From CAZYVA01 sp964650695 (GTDB lineage Bacteria; Bacillota; Clostridia; Lachnospirales; Lachnospiraceae): a stretch of 35,998 nt of DNA. Positions 16,732-25,417 of the stretch are shown here, piece after piece (position 1 is the first letter of the stretch; the number at the start of each line of letters is the position of its first letter). Location: contig CAZYVA010000011.1 of NCBI GenBank assembly GCA_964650695.1, positions 1 through 35,998 of the forward strand. Direction: 5' to 3'. The notes below the pieces were generated by a model. It did no database searches and had not been told where the DNA came from. It was given only the letters and a program-made list of their open reading frames with translations. The position numbers were made by a program, and so were the translations under genes.

Positions 16732-17283
16732 ATGAAATTCAGAAAACTCATTTATTTATATGTCAGTTTTTTCAAAATCGGGGGGCTGACGTTCGGCGGA
16801 GGGCTGGCAATGCTTCCCATGCTTCAACGCGAAATCGTAAATGACCGTAAATGGTGTACGGAAGAAGAACTTTTGGACATTTATGCCATCGGGCAATGCA
16901 CCCCCGGCGTGATCGCGATAAATACCGCAACCTATGTCGGCTATAAGCAAGCCGGTGTCGCTGGGGGGATCTTTGGCACATTGGGTATGGTATCGCCATC
17001 CCTGATTGTCATCTGCCTCGTCGCTTCTATCTTAAATAACTTCATCCAGAACCCGGTTGTCATCCATGCGCTGGCGGGCATCCGGGTCGTTGTGTGCGCC
17101 CTGATGATGAACACGGTCCTTAGTATGGCCAAAAAGGGGATTGTGGACAAGCTGGGCGGCGTGCTGTTCATCACCGCCTTTCTTCTTGCCAGCTTCACCC
17201 CGGTTCCCACGGTGGCCCTTATCGTAGCCGCCGGTGTGATCGGAGTTGCCGCGAAACGTGTCCGGAAGGAGGCGGCAAAGTGA
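16732..17283 (+). CDS. Chromate transporter family protein, first half-size subunit
   Basis: A 183-residue membrane protein with the ChrA half-domain signature FFKIGGLTFGGGLAMLPML near the N-terminus and IYAIGQCTPGVIAINTATYV in the first third, followed by several hydrophobic segments. The frame begins at 16666, but ATG 16732 has AAGGAG before it. Many Firmicutes carry two half-size ChrA genes in tandem that probably form a heterodimer. The natural substrate in an anaerobe is uncertain; chromate or another oxyanion is only inferred. Its last four bases overlap the start of the next gene. Confidence 0.9.
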   Translation: MKFRKLIYLYVSFFKIGGLTFGGGLAMLPMLQREIVNDRKWCTEEELLDIYAIGQCTPGVIAINTATYVGYKQAGVAGGIFGTLGMVSPSLIVICLVASILNNFIQNPVVIHALAGIRVVVCALMMNTVLSMAKKGIVDKLGGVLFITAFLLASFTPVPTVALIVAAGVIGVAAKRVRKEAAK

Positions 17284-17834
17284 TCTATCTGACTTTAATG
17301 ATGGAATTCTTTAAGATGGGGCTTTTCTCGATTGGCGGAGGCATGGCTACGCTTCCGTTCCTCATGGACCTGACAACCCGCTATGACTGGTTCAGCGCCA
17401 GTGAGCTTGCGGATATGGTGGCGATCAGTGAAAGCACGCCGGGACCTATCGGGATTAATATGGCAACCTACGCGGGATTCCACGCGGCGGGGGTGCCGGG
17501 AGCCATCGTCGCCACCCTCTCCTTGTGCGCGCCTGCGATCATCATCATATCCATCATCGCGAAATTCCTTACAAATTTCAGCGAGAACAAAACTGTACAG
17601 GCGGTATTTTACGGATTCCGGGCAGTCGTCCCCGCTTTGATCGGTTACGCCGTTCTGGAACTTTTAAAAATCACACTGGTCGTCTCCGCTGCTGGAAATG
17701 CTTTCATACAGTGGCTCAGTATTGGCATCTGCGCCCTTGTCTTTGCCTTGCTGCAATGGAAACCCCTCAAGGCGCTCCATCCGATTGTCTGGATCCTCGT
17801 AGGGGTCGTGGCCGGGATCGTCTTCCAGATATAA
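17280..17834 (+). CDS. Chromate transporter family protein, second half-size subunit
   Basis: A 184-residue membrane protein with the second ChrA half-domain: FFKMGLFSIGGGMATLPFLM at the N-terminus and MVAISESTPGPIGINMATYA next, followed by about four or five hydrophobic segments. It starts at GTG 17280 in a four-base GTGA overlap with the preceding gene, which points to coupled translation and a two-subunit transporter. A convergent peptidase gene ends 63 bases later, and no clear terminator separates them. Confidence 0.9.
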   Translation: MIYLTLMMEFFKMGLFSIGGGMATLPFLMDLTTRYDWFSASELADMVAISESTPGPIGINMATYAGFHAAGVPGAIVATLSLCAPAIIIISIIAKFLTNFSENKTVQAVFYGFRAVVPALIGYAVLELLKITLVVSAAGNAFIQWLSIGICALVFALLQWKPLKALHPIVWILVGVVAGIVFQI

Positions 17835-17897
17835 AGAAGGAATACCCATCCGCACAGAGCTGTCTGCCGGAACGCGTAAAAACCCATGCGGCAGTTC

Positions 17898-19136
17898 CTA
17901 ATTTGAATACACCCACAAAGACTTGATCTGCCCCTTGATTTTTTTATATTTCCATAGTTTTTCACTGTTCTCCTGATTGAAAGGATCGTAGACCTTTACT
18001 TTCCCGTCCTCATACCCAGCCAACACAATGAAATGCCCGTTTTGCGTGAAATCCCCCGGCCCGACGCTGCAGATGATCGCATGCCCGTTTGAAATCTCAG
18101 AAGCAACAGCATCTTCCGCTGTCTTCCCTCCTTTTACAGAAAGCCCCCAATGCTCCGGCGCCGCAGTCATCAGTTCCCAATAGGTATTGTTATTCTCATC
18201 AATATACCCGTTCTTATCGCTATACTCCGCCACTGCCGCGGGCGTGGCGGACGCATCCCCCGTCATCCCTGATATGACCATAGAAAGGCAGGTCGGCCCA
18301 CACCCGCAGGTCGCTACGTAGCCTGTCCCATACGGCGCGTACCCCCACCGTTCATCCCACTGTAAAAGCTGTGGGATCTCACCTTTCACCAGGCTGTCAC
18401 CGACGGAATCCGATGTCTGGAATGTATCTTTAAATTCAAAATCCTCCACAAATTGAAGCGTCTCCGGATTTTTGTCCAGAAGCTCGATGATGCTGTCCGG
18501 AAATCCTTTCTCCTTTGCCTCCTTCTTGACCTCTGCCACCTGTTCCTCCAAAGTCTCTGTCACAGGTTCGGCGATCTCCAGATCCTCCGCTTTCTGCTCC
18601 GCCTGTTGGGAATCACTGCTGGAAGCCGCTTCGGCCTTTTTCGATTTTCCAAGGGAATGAAGCCCTACGATCATCACCAGGCAAATCATCCCAAAAGCAG
18701 CAAGCAGCATATAATTATTCCTCCGGACCTGCCTGCGCCTTTTAATACTTCTCTGGCTCCGGAGCCTGGCGCTGTAACGCACGGTTTCTTCTTTTTTCGG
18801 CTGCCACATGCCCTCCTCCGGCCATAAACGTCCGGTTTCCCCCGTCCCATGGACACGCCGGTCTATCGTCCGGCGCCTGACGGGCCTTTCCGCCTTATGC
18901 TCCCTTGCCTCTTGCCTTTCCGTCTTTTGCTGCCCTGTCATCCGAAGCTGCCCGGTATGTTCCATCCGGCTTTCATGGATCCCCGGTTCTTCAGAACCAT
19001 CGCATACTTTTCTTCTTGTAATATTGAGCGGCTCGATCTGTTTCCCAGATACCGCTCCCCCATAAAGCGTCTTTTTTGGCGCATCTTCCGGAAGCGTATC
19101 CTTTTTACTCTCTATATCTTTTATTTCACGCAGCAT
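17898..19136 (-). CDS. Membrane-anchored C39-like cysteine peptidase
   Basis: A peptidase_C39_2-type protein. Counting from ATG 19136 there is a cytoplasmic, basic and low-complexity section of about 140 residues, one membrane segment (about 142-161), an acidic linker, and a C-terminal papain-fold domain. Catalytic residues visible are Cys in TCGCGPTC (about 279), His in NGHFIVLAGY (about 368) and Asp in VYDPFNQ (about 384). The enzyme probably acts outside the cell on peptides or wall components; the substrate is unknown. The start is uncertain because the frame is open to GTG 19271, 45 codons further up, and neither start has a good ribosome site. A TTGACA promoter lies at 19299-19327. Confidence 0.8.
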   Translation of the reverse strand: MLREIKDIESKKDTLPEDAPKKTLYGGAVSGKQIEPLNITRRKVCDGSEEPGIHESRMEHTGQLRMTGQQKTERQEAREHKAERPVRRRTIDRRVHGTGETGRLWPEEGMWQPKKEETVRYSARLRSQRSIKRRRQVRRNNYMLLAAFGMICLVMIVGLHSLGKSKKAEAASSSDSQQAEQKAEDLEIAEPVTETLEEQVAEVKKEAKEKGFPDSIIELLDKNPETLQFVEDFEFKDTFQTSDSVGDSLVKGEIPQLLQWDERWGYAPYGTGYVATCGCGPTCLSMVISGMTGDASATPAAVAEYSDKNGYIDENNNTYWELMTAAPEHWGLSVKGGKTAEDAVASEISNGHAIICSVGPGDFTQNGHFIVLAGYEDGKVKVYDPFNQENSEKLWKYKKIKGQIKSLWVYSN

Positions 19137-19298
19137 GAATGTGTAACCATCCTTTGTCCATAAAATATTTTTCCCCGATTCCAAACAGGCTTCGTCCGAA
19201 AGTATCTTTTTTACACACAAGCGGAAATCAAAATTGAGGGATGTGCCGGGTTTGCCCTGCGGGACACCCACCGGGTTTTGTTGTGCCTGCGCATGTTT

Positions 19299-19327
19299 AT
19301 TTTGCTATAGATTTACGATTCTGTCAA
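19299..19327 (-). promoter_or_regulatory. Promoter of the C39-like peptidase gene
   Basis: On the minus strand TTGACA (19322-19327) and CAAAAT (19299-19304) are separated by 17 bases, in the short gap after the P-type ATPase gene. Confidence 0.5.
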
Positions 19328-19331
19328 TGGA

Positions 19332-21845
19332 TTATTCCTTCCTTGTTTTTCTTTTTCGCCATCTTTTGGCAGCCCCTTCCAAAAGCTCTGTCGCTTTCGT
19401 CAAGTACCGGAACAAGGGTTCTGTCGCAATGGAAAACACAACAAAAAGCATGATACACTTTACAGACATCCCCGTAATAGCAAACAACTGGGGCAGCACC
19501 AGCCCGCAAACAAGAATCCCGGCAAGGCATCCGCACCATACCAGCGTACGCAGGACATTCAGCGGCTGGCAGATCTTATACAAGATCATAAATCCCACGA
19601 TCGCCAGCAGGATGGTGGCCGCCGTGGAAATATCTTCCGGGTCTACCCCGAAGGTCTGGCCAAACACGACCAGCGCACCAACCGACAGCACATCCGTCAA
19701 AGCCGCCGGGAGCGCTTTGAGCGCTACATTTGTCATAAATCTCCCCCTAATCTGCTCCTTATTGGGCTGCAGCGCAAGGAAAAACGCCGGGATCCCGATC
19801 GTAAACATACTGATCAACGATATCTGGGATGGCTCAAGCGGATAAGTGATCATAAACGCCACGGAAAACAAAGACAGCAAAAAGGAAAAAATATTTTTTA
19901 CAAGGAACAGGCTGGCAGAGCGCTGGATATTGTTGACTACCCGTCTTCCTTCCAGCACCACCGATGGCATACACGAAAAATCGGATTCCAGCAGCACCAC
20001 CTGGGAAGCCTGCACCGCCGCGTCGCTTCCGGATGCCATCGCCACACTACAGTCCGCATCCTTCAAGGCCAGGACATCATTGACTCCGTCTCCGGTCATA
20101 GCAACCGTTTTCCCTTGATCCTGGAGCGCCTGTACAAACTGACGTTTCTGGTCCGGCGTTACCCGCCCGAAAACCGTATACCGCCGCATTGCGTCCGCAA
20201 CCGCTTTCTCCGTCTGAAGTGCGGAGGCATCCACATAATTTTCAGCCCCCGGAATCCCGGCCTCCTTTGCCACCTCAGAGACCGTCAACGGATTATCCCC
20301 CGAAATAACCTTTACCTCCACGCCCTGCTCCGCGAAATAAGCAAAAGTCTCCGGAGCCTCCTTGCGCACCGGGTTCGCCAGCAGGACATATGCCAGCGGG
20401 ACCGCTTCCTCTGTCAGTTTTTTCCCATCCAGATCCCCTTTATATTCCGCAAAGATCAATACACGATATCCCTTTTTCGCATGGACGGTGATTTTCGCCT
20501 GATACCTTTCATAGTCCTCCCGGAGTACAAATTCCGGCGCTCCCAGCACATACGATGTTTCCCCGAACTGCGCGCCGCTGTATTTATTGGCGGAAGTAAA
20601 AGGAACTACATGGACCGGGAGACGGCCTCCTGTTTCGGTAAAGAAATCTTTCAATGCTTTCATGGTACTGTTATCCGCGCTCATAGCATGGACAAAATCC
20701 CCCATCAGGCCGCTCACTTCTTTTTCCAGCTTTTTCTTATCGCGCCGCCTTTCTTCCTTGGCCTCTTCCTCGGTTTTCCCCGTCTTCTCTTCTTGCCCCT
20801 CCTTTCGCTTCTTTCCAGGCAGGACAATAAAATCCTTTACCGACATGCCGTTTTCCGTGATAGTCCCGGTCTTATCCACACAAAGCACATTCACCCTCGC
20901 CAGCGTCTCAATGCTTTTCATATCATGGAGCAGTACCTTTTTCCCTGCCAGCTTCATGGAACTGACCGCCAGGGCGACACTGGCAAGAAGGTACAGGCCC
21001 TCCGGGATCATACCGATCACGGCCGCTACCATCGCCACGACACTGTTGCGGAATCCCTCGTGGTTGATCAAATATCCCTGTGCAAACAAGGCGATCCCAA
21101 TAGGGATCAAAGCAATGCCTACAAATTTCACCAGCCTGTCCAGTGAACGGATCATCTCCGACTGCTCATGGGTTGGCATCGCTTTGGCTTCCAATGTAAG
21201 CCGGGAGATATACGAATCCACCCCTACCGCATCCAGCCTGGCATGGCACTTTCCCGCCACGATAAAACTGCCGGACATCAACGGATCTCCCTTTTTTTTC
21301 GTAATCTCATCCGATTCTCCGGTCAGCAGCGATTCATTGACCTGCACTTCCCCCGCCAGGACAACCGCGTCCGCACATACCTGGCTGCCTGCCCGGAACA
21401 CGACCACATCATCCAGGACAAGGCTCTCCGAATCCACGATTGTCTCCCGCCCATCCCGCACAACGCTTGCTTTCGGCGCATTGAGCATATTTAATTTTTC
21501 CAATGTGTTTTTTGCACGGATCTCCTGCACGATACCAATCATCGTATTGATGATAATGACTGGAAGGAAAGTCAGGCTCCGAAAAGAACCCACGACGATC
21601 AACAACACTGCCAATACCGCGAAAATCAGATTAAAATATGTAAATATATTATCATGTATAATTTCCCTTGTAGTCTTTGCGGGTGGATCGACCGCTACAT
21701 TGATCCATCCGCCCTCTTTGTGCGCATACACCTGGCCTGCATTTAAACCTTGACGGTAATCCGGATGGTAACGGTCAACCGGGGGGCGGCTGATCTCGTA
21801 ATCCGGACGGTCTTCCGTGTATTCCTTTCTGGAAAATAAACCCAT
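19332..21845 (-). CDS. P-type cation-transporting ATPase (CtpE-like, calcium-type)
   Basis: An 837-residue ion pump of the membrane. The frame opens at 21947, but ATG 21845 has AGGAGG a few bases upstream. Motifs by residue: TGES 175-178 (actuator), PEGL 281-284 in the membrane, DKTGT 324-328 with phospho-Asp 324, and TGDGVND 584-590. Hydrophobic segments pair near 67-100 and 240-300, and a six-segment block ends the chain. A charged stretch rich in Lys and Glu (about 345-378) inserts after the phosphorylation site. PEGL and the lack of N-terminal metal-binding Cys argue against copper or zinc P1B pumps and suggest a Ca2+ type like CtpE; the ion is inferred. The CDF exporter gene is directly upstream. 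Confidence 0.9.
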   Translation of the reverse strand: MGLFSRKEYTEDRPDYEISRPPVDRYHPDYRQGLNAGQVYAHKEGGWINVAVDPPAKTTREIIHDNIFTYFNLIFAVLAVLLIVVGSFRSLTFLPVIIINTMIGIVQEIRAKNTLEKLNMLNAPKASVVRDGRETIVDSESLVLDDVVVFRAGSQVCADAVVLAGEVQVNESLLTGESDEITKKKGDPLMSGSFIVAGKCHARLDAVGVDSYISRLTLEAKAMPTHEQSEMIRSLDRLVKFVGIALIPIGIALFAQGYLINHEGFRNSVVAMVAAVIGMIPEGLYLLASVALAVSSMKLAGKKVLLHDMKSIETLARVNVLCVDKTGTITENGMSVKDFIVLPGKKRKEGQEEKTGKTEEEAKEERRRDKKKLEKEVSGLMGDFVHAMSADNSTMKALKDFFTETGGRLPVHVVPFTSANKYSGAQFGETSYVLGAPEFVLREDYERYQAKITVHAKKGYRVLIFAEYKGDLDGKKLTEEAVPLAYVLLANPVRKEAPETFAYFAEQGVEVKVISGDNPLTVSEVAKEAGIPGAENYVDASALQTEKAVADAMRRYTVFGRVTPDQKRQFVQALQDQGKTVAMTGDGVNDVLALKDADCSVAMASGSDAAVQASQVVLLESDFSCMPSVVLEGRRVVNNIQRSASLFLVKNIFSFLLSLFSVAFMITYPLEPSQISLISMFTIGIPAFFLALQPNKEQIRGRFMTNVALKALPAALTDVLSVGALVVFGQTFGVDPEDISTAATILLAIVGFMILYKICQPLNVLRTLVWCGCLAGILVCGLVLPQLFAITGMSVKCIMLFVVFSIATEPLFRYLTKATELLEGAAKRWRKRKTRKE

Positions 21846-21943
21846 GTGTAACTCCTCCTTGCTGTTCCGTTTTCCATTATAAACCGGAATGGTCACAGAA
21901 AGTATAAAGATTTCCTTAAAATGCCATGAAAAATCGTTATGAT

Positions 21944-22834
21944 TCACAGCTTGGGGTTTACATGTACCATACAGTGTTTTACGCCCGCCACGCCTTGTTC
22001 GATGGTATGGTGGACGTTCTCCGCGATCTCATGCGCCTCGCGAAGGGGCATATTCCCATCGGCCTCGATCTCCACATCTACATAGATACGGGAAGCAAAA
22101 ATACGGCTGGTGAGCCTGCTGATGCCAAGTACGCCTTTTTGCTCCAGGATCATGGAACGGAGTTTACGCATCGTTGCCTTGTCACAGGATTTATCGACCA
22201 TTTTGTCTACGGCGTCCTTGAAAATATCATAGGCAGCTTTGATAACAAACGCACAGATCACGACGCTGGCTGCGCTGTCTAAAAACGGGTATCCCATACG
22301 TGCGCCCGCAATGCCTGCAAATGCGCCGATCGAGGACAGGGCGTCAGAACGATGGTGCCACGCATCTGCCTTTAACGCGCCGGAATTGATTTTATTTGCC
22401 GCAGCGACCGTATACCAATACATCCATTCTTTTGCCGCAATGGAGATAAGCGCGGCTATCAGCGCCAGCGTTCCCGGAACAGCCTGGCCTTCATAAGTTC
22501 CGCCCAGCAACCGATCCAGGCCCTGATAGCCGATGCCGATCCCGGTAGCGAAAAGCACTGCTGCAAGCAGGATCGCGGCTACACATTCCAGTCTTTCATG
22601 CCCGTACGGGTGCTGCTCATCCGCTTCTTTGCCCGCCATATGCACGCCGATCATCACTACGAAAGTACTGAACACGTCGGATGCGGAATGCACCGCGTCT
22701 GAGAGCATGGCGCCGGAATGTGCCAGGATCCCGGCTGCCAGCTTAAATACCGACAGCGCGATATTCACAAGGATACTGACCTTCGACACGCGCATGGCTA
22801 TTTTTTTATCTTCCCTGGTTTCTTCTGAGGCCAT
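21944..22834 (-). CDS. Cation diffusion facilitator (CDF) family metal exporter
   Basis: A 296-residue membrane antiporter that exports divalent metals in exchange for protons. Six hydrophobic segments fill residues about 15-215. Metal-site residues are H49 and D53 in MLSDAVHSASD of segment 2 and H160 and D164 in DAWHHRSDALSS of segment 5, with YGHER at 77-81 in between. The C-terminal cytoplasmic domain (about 215-296) carries HVNP near the end. The first site being HxxxD fits the Mn/Fe/Zn group, but specificity cannot be fixed by reading. The P-type ATPase follows 98 bases downstream on the same strand. A promoter and structured leader precede it. Confidence 0.92.
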   Translation of the reverse strand: MASEETREDKKIAMRVSKVSILVNIALSVFKLAAGILAHSGAMLSDAVHSASDVFSTFVVMIGVHMAGKEADEQHPYGHERLECVAAILLAAVLFATGIGIGYQGLDRLLGGTYEGQAVPGTLALIAALISIAAKEWMYWYTVAAANKINSGALKADAWHHRSDALSSIGAFAGIAGARMGYPFLDSAASVVICAFVIKAAYDIFKDAVDKMVDKSCDKATMRKLRSMILEQKGVLGISRLTSRIFASRIYVDVEIEADGNMPLREAHEIAENVHHTIEQGVAGVKHCMVHVNPKL

Positions 22835-22918
22835 ATGATTCCCTGACTTTCATAAAGATTCCCTATAACTTATACACAATAACGGACTGATTTGCCAGCA
22901 TTACCGAGAGTATATGCC

Positions 22919-22988
22919 CGCCCACGCCAAAATATATTGGCAATTGATTGCGTGAGCGAGTATATCAGAAGGACTTCCCGTTTGTCAA
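22919..22988 (-). promoter_or_regulatory. Promoter and stem-loop leader of the CDF exporter gene
   Basis: On the minus strand TTGACA (22983-22988) and TGATATACT (-10 at 22959-22964) have an 18-base spacer. The leader of about 120 bases opens with a 9-bp stem containing one G-U pair (22919-22927 with 22950-22958) that encloses GCCAA/TTGGC. It does not match a riboswitch I can name with confidence. Confidence 0.6.
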
Positions 22989-23005
22989 TACGGATCCTTC
23001 TTTCC

Positions 23006-24184
23006 TTACCAGAACTTAAACATCCTCACAAGCCTGACCCCGGCCTGGTAATACCACGGCATCAGTTCTTTCCGGGCTTCTTTCAGCATTTTGCGGATCT
23101 CGATCTGCTGTGGGCAGCGCTGCTCGCATCTTCCGCATTCCACGCACTTTGAAATGTCGCCCATATCTTTCTGGAAAGCAAGGATCTGTAAATATTCATG
23201 CCTGGCGCTAGCACGCCGTTCCGTATACATCCGGTTATAACAGCGAAAAGCCGTTGGAATGTCCACACCCTTCGGGCAAGGCATACAATAGCCGCAGCCG
23301 GTACACCCTACCTTCAGGTTCCGGTTCAGCTCCTTTTTAACTGCTTCCAGCAGGGCAAAATCTTCCTCCGTAAACTCATGCTCCCGCACTTCGCCAGCAA
23401 TCCTTACGTTTTCTTCTACCATCTCGATCGTATTCATGCCGGAAAGCACGCATGTCACCTCCGGCTGGCTCATCAGCCATCGGAACGCCCATTCCGCCGG
23501 ACTCCAGCCGCGCTTATTTTCCGCTATCAGGCTTTTTGCTTTTGCCGGAAGCAAATCTACCAGCTTACCGCCGCGCAAGGGTTCCATAATGATAACCGGA
23601 ATTCCCTTTTTTGCCGCAGCCTGAAGCCCCTTCCTGCCCGCCTGGGTATGTTCATCCATATAGTTGTACTGGATCTGGCAGAAATCCCAGTCATAAGCAT
23701 CCAGGATCTCCAGGAACTTTGCCGTATTTCCATGGAACGAAAAACCAATATTACGGATTTTGCCCTCTTTCTTTTTTTCCTTGATCCATTCTTCAATCCC
23801 TATCTTTTTCAATTTATCCCAGGCGGCGACGTCCGTCAGCATATGCATCAGGTAATAATCAATATAATCCGTCCCCAAACGGCTTAACTGCTCCGCAAAA
23901 TAGCGGTCGATCGCTTTCCTTGATTTGATCAGATATTGCGGAAGCTTCGTCGCCAGCCTGATTTTCTCCCGGCAGTGGTTGCGGCTCAATATTTCTCCCA
24001 CGGCCGCCTCGTTTCCTGGATAGATATACGCGGTATCCAAGTAGTTGACTCCTGCTTGGACCGCTGCCATCACTTCCTTCTCCGCCTTGTCAATGTCAAT
24101 TGTATTCCCTTTTTTGGTAAACCGCATACAGCCGTATCCTAAAAGGGAAATCGGCTGGCCGTTTCTGTCAAAGCGATATTGCAT
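23006..24184 (-). CDS. Aldo/keto reductase with C-terminal 4Fe-4S ferredoxin domain
   Basis: A 392-residue cytoplasmic oxidoreductase. The frame begins at 24244, but ATG 24184 has AGGAGG upstream. The TIM-barrel carries the AKR tetrad: Asp50 and Tyr55 in YLDTAYIYPGN, Lys80 in LATK and His114 in LMH. After the barrel come two cluster motifs: CTGCGYCMPC (C294, C297, C300, C303) and CVECGRCEQRC (C347, C350, C353, C357), with Pro after each, as in 2[4Fe-4S] ferredoxins. This fusion is common in anaerobes and may let the enzyme exchange electrons with ferredoxin; the substrate is unknown. The CDF gene lies 171 bases downstream with its own promoter. Confidence 0.92.
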   Translation of the reverse strand: MQYRFDRNGQPISLLGYGCMRFTKKGNTIDIDKAEKEVMAAVQAGVNYLDTAYIYPGNEAAVGEILSRNHCREKIRLATKLPQYLIKSRKAIDRYFAEQLSRLGTDYIDYYLMHMLTDVAAWDKLKKIGIEEWIKEKKKEGKIRNIGFSFHGNTAKFLEILDAYDWDFCQIQYNYMDEHTQAGRKGLQAAAKKGIPVIIMEPLRGGKLVDLLPAKAKSLIAENKRGWSPAEWAFRWLMSQPEVTCVLSGMNTIEMVEENVRIAGEVREHEFTEEDFALLEAVKKELNRNLKVGCTGCGYCMPCPKGVDIPTAFRCYNRMYTERRASARHEYLQILAFQKDMGDISKCVECGRCEQRCPQQIEIRKMLKEARKELMPWYYQAGVRLVRMFKFW

Positions 24185-24220
24185 GATCTGCCTCCTCTCA
24201 TAAAAGCGGCGTATGGGGAT

Positions 24221-24277
24221 CTCCCCGCGCCCCTTGCGGGACACAGCGGGCTAAGTTCCATAGTAAACCCTATGCCG
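24221..24277. repeat. Dispersed intergenic repeat, copy A
   Basis: A G/C-rich palindromic stretch (CCCGC...GCGGG) is followed by CGGGCTAAGTTCCATAGTAAACCC just before the aldo/keto reductase start. It matches copy B at 11,758-11,798 in about 34 of 41 bases by eye. Its presence before two unrelated genes, each time on the 5' side, supports a dispersed element. Confidence 0.65.
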
Positions 24278-24330
24278 TGTTTTTGCAACACCACGACATG
24301 AAACAACCTTGCCCGCACGAAAAGAAAGGA

Positions 24331-24360
24331 TTGACTTTGTAACGCTTCCATTATTATAAT
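24331..24360 (+). promoter_or_regulatory. Promoter of the D-2-hydroxyacid dehydrogenase gene
   Basis: TTGACT (24331-24336) and TATAAT (24355-24360) are separated by 18 bases and lie about 90 bases before the start codon. Confidence 0.7.
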
Positions 24361-24449
24361 CAACTTAAGAACTGCCGCAAAAAGTTTACGCAGTGAAGCG
24401 CAGGCTATCGCGGTATAGAAGATGGATAAAGAAACCACGGAGGATTTTT

Positions 24450-25385
24450 ATGAAACTTGTATTTTTAGACGCAAAGACCCTGGGAGACGATATGGACTAC
24501 TCCGGCTTTGAGGCCATCGGCACGGTGGTAAGATATCCGTTCAGCTCTCCGGAGGAAACCTTAGCGCGGACCGCAGACGCGGATGTCGTGATTACAAACA
24601 AGGCGCTCATCAACCCGTCCACCATTGCAAACGCCAGACAGTTAAAGCTCGTATGCGTAACCGCGACGGGTACCAATAACCTGGATAAAGATTACCTTGA
24701 AAAGCAAAATATAGCCTGGAGGAATGTAGCCGGTTACTCGACGGAATCCGTGGCACAGCATACATTTGCCATGCTCTTTTATCTCCTGGAAAAATTACGC
24801 TACTACGATGACTACGTAAAAGAAGGCCACTATGTCAATGACACGGTTTTCACCCATTTCCAGGAAGTATTCCACGAATTAAACGGAAAAACATGGGGGA
24901 TCATCGGCCTGGGGAATATCGGCCGCAAGGTTGCATCTATTGCGGAGGCGTTCGGTATGCGGGTCGTCTACGCTTCCGCTTCCGGAAGCGCGCCGCAGGA
25001 AGGATACCACCAGGTCTGTCTGCCCGATCTCTATGCCTGTTCCGACATCATCTCGGTACACGCGCCGCTCAATGAATATACGCAAGACTTGATCAACGCC
25101 GATGCTTTCCGCCAGATGAAGCCTAGCTGCATCTTCCTGAACCTTGGCCGTGGGCCTATCGTCGTCGAGCCGGATCTTGCAGACGCTTTAACCAGCGGCC
25201 AGATCAGCGCTGCGGGCCTGGACGTCCTCTGCAAGGAACCCATGGACGAAGCGAACCCCTTACGCTCCATCAAAGACAGCCGCCGGCTTTTGATTACCCC
25301 GCACATTGCATGGGCAAGCGTGGAATCCCGCACACGCCTGATGAAAATCATTGAAAAACAGATACGGGAATTTTTCCGGGTTTAA
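24450..25385 (+). CDS. D-2-hydroxyacid dehydrogenase (glycerate dehydrogenase / hydroxypyruvate reductase type)
   Basis: A 311-residue NAD(P)-dependent reductase of 2-keto acids. The frame opens at 24393, but ATG 24450 has GGAGG upstream. The dinucleotide fold begins with WGIIGLGNIGRKVA (GxGxxG at 153-158). Catalytic residues are Arg234 in NLGRGPIV, Glu263 in CKEP and His285 in TPHIAW. The second beta strand ends VVYASASGS with no acidic residue at the usual NAD-selecting position, which could allow NADP. The closest named types are hydroxypyruvate/glycerate enzymes; the true substrate is not decided. A terminator follows at once. Confidence 0.9.
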   Translation: MKLVFLDAKTLGDDMDYSGFEAIGTVVRYPFSSPEETLARTADADVVITNKALINPSTIANARQLKLVCVTATGTNNLDKDYLEKQNIAWRNVAGYSTESVAQHTFAMLFYLLEKLRYYDDYVKEGHYVNDTVFTHFQEVFHELNGKTWGIIGLGNIGRKVASIAEAFGMRVVYASASGSAPQEGYHQVCLPDLYACSDIISVHAPLNEYTQDLINADAFRQMKPSCIFLNLGRGPIVVEPDLADALTSGQISAAGLDVLCKEPMDEANPLRSIKDSRRLLITPHIAWASVESRTRLMKIIEKQIREFFRV

Positions 25386-25417
25386 CAAGGAACGGCCTTT
25401 TTTGGCCGTTCTTTGTT
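25384..25417. terminator. Two-way intrinsic terminator between convergent genes
   Basis: A 14-bp stem with one mismatch (25384-25397 with 25404-25417) around a six-T loop overlaps both convergent stop codons. It can end the dehydrogenase transcript and the long aspS-gatCAB-ABC transcript. Confidence 0.8.

Noticed and set aside
17835..17897. Terminator between the transporter pair and the convergent peptidase gene
   Set aside because: A 6-bp inverted repeat (CTGCCG/CGGCAG) is present, but its loop is about 19 bases and no T-run follows on either strand.
24139..24438. Short minus-strand frame containing MELSP, and its relative at 11625-11897
   Set aside because: Both frames arise from the shared dispersed repeat, and the real genes start just downstream with good ribosome sites. 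A conserved repeat explains the similarity without a protein.
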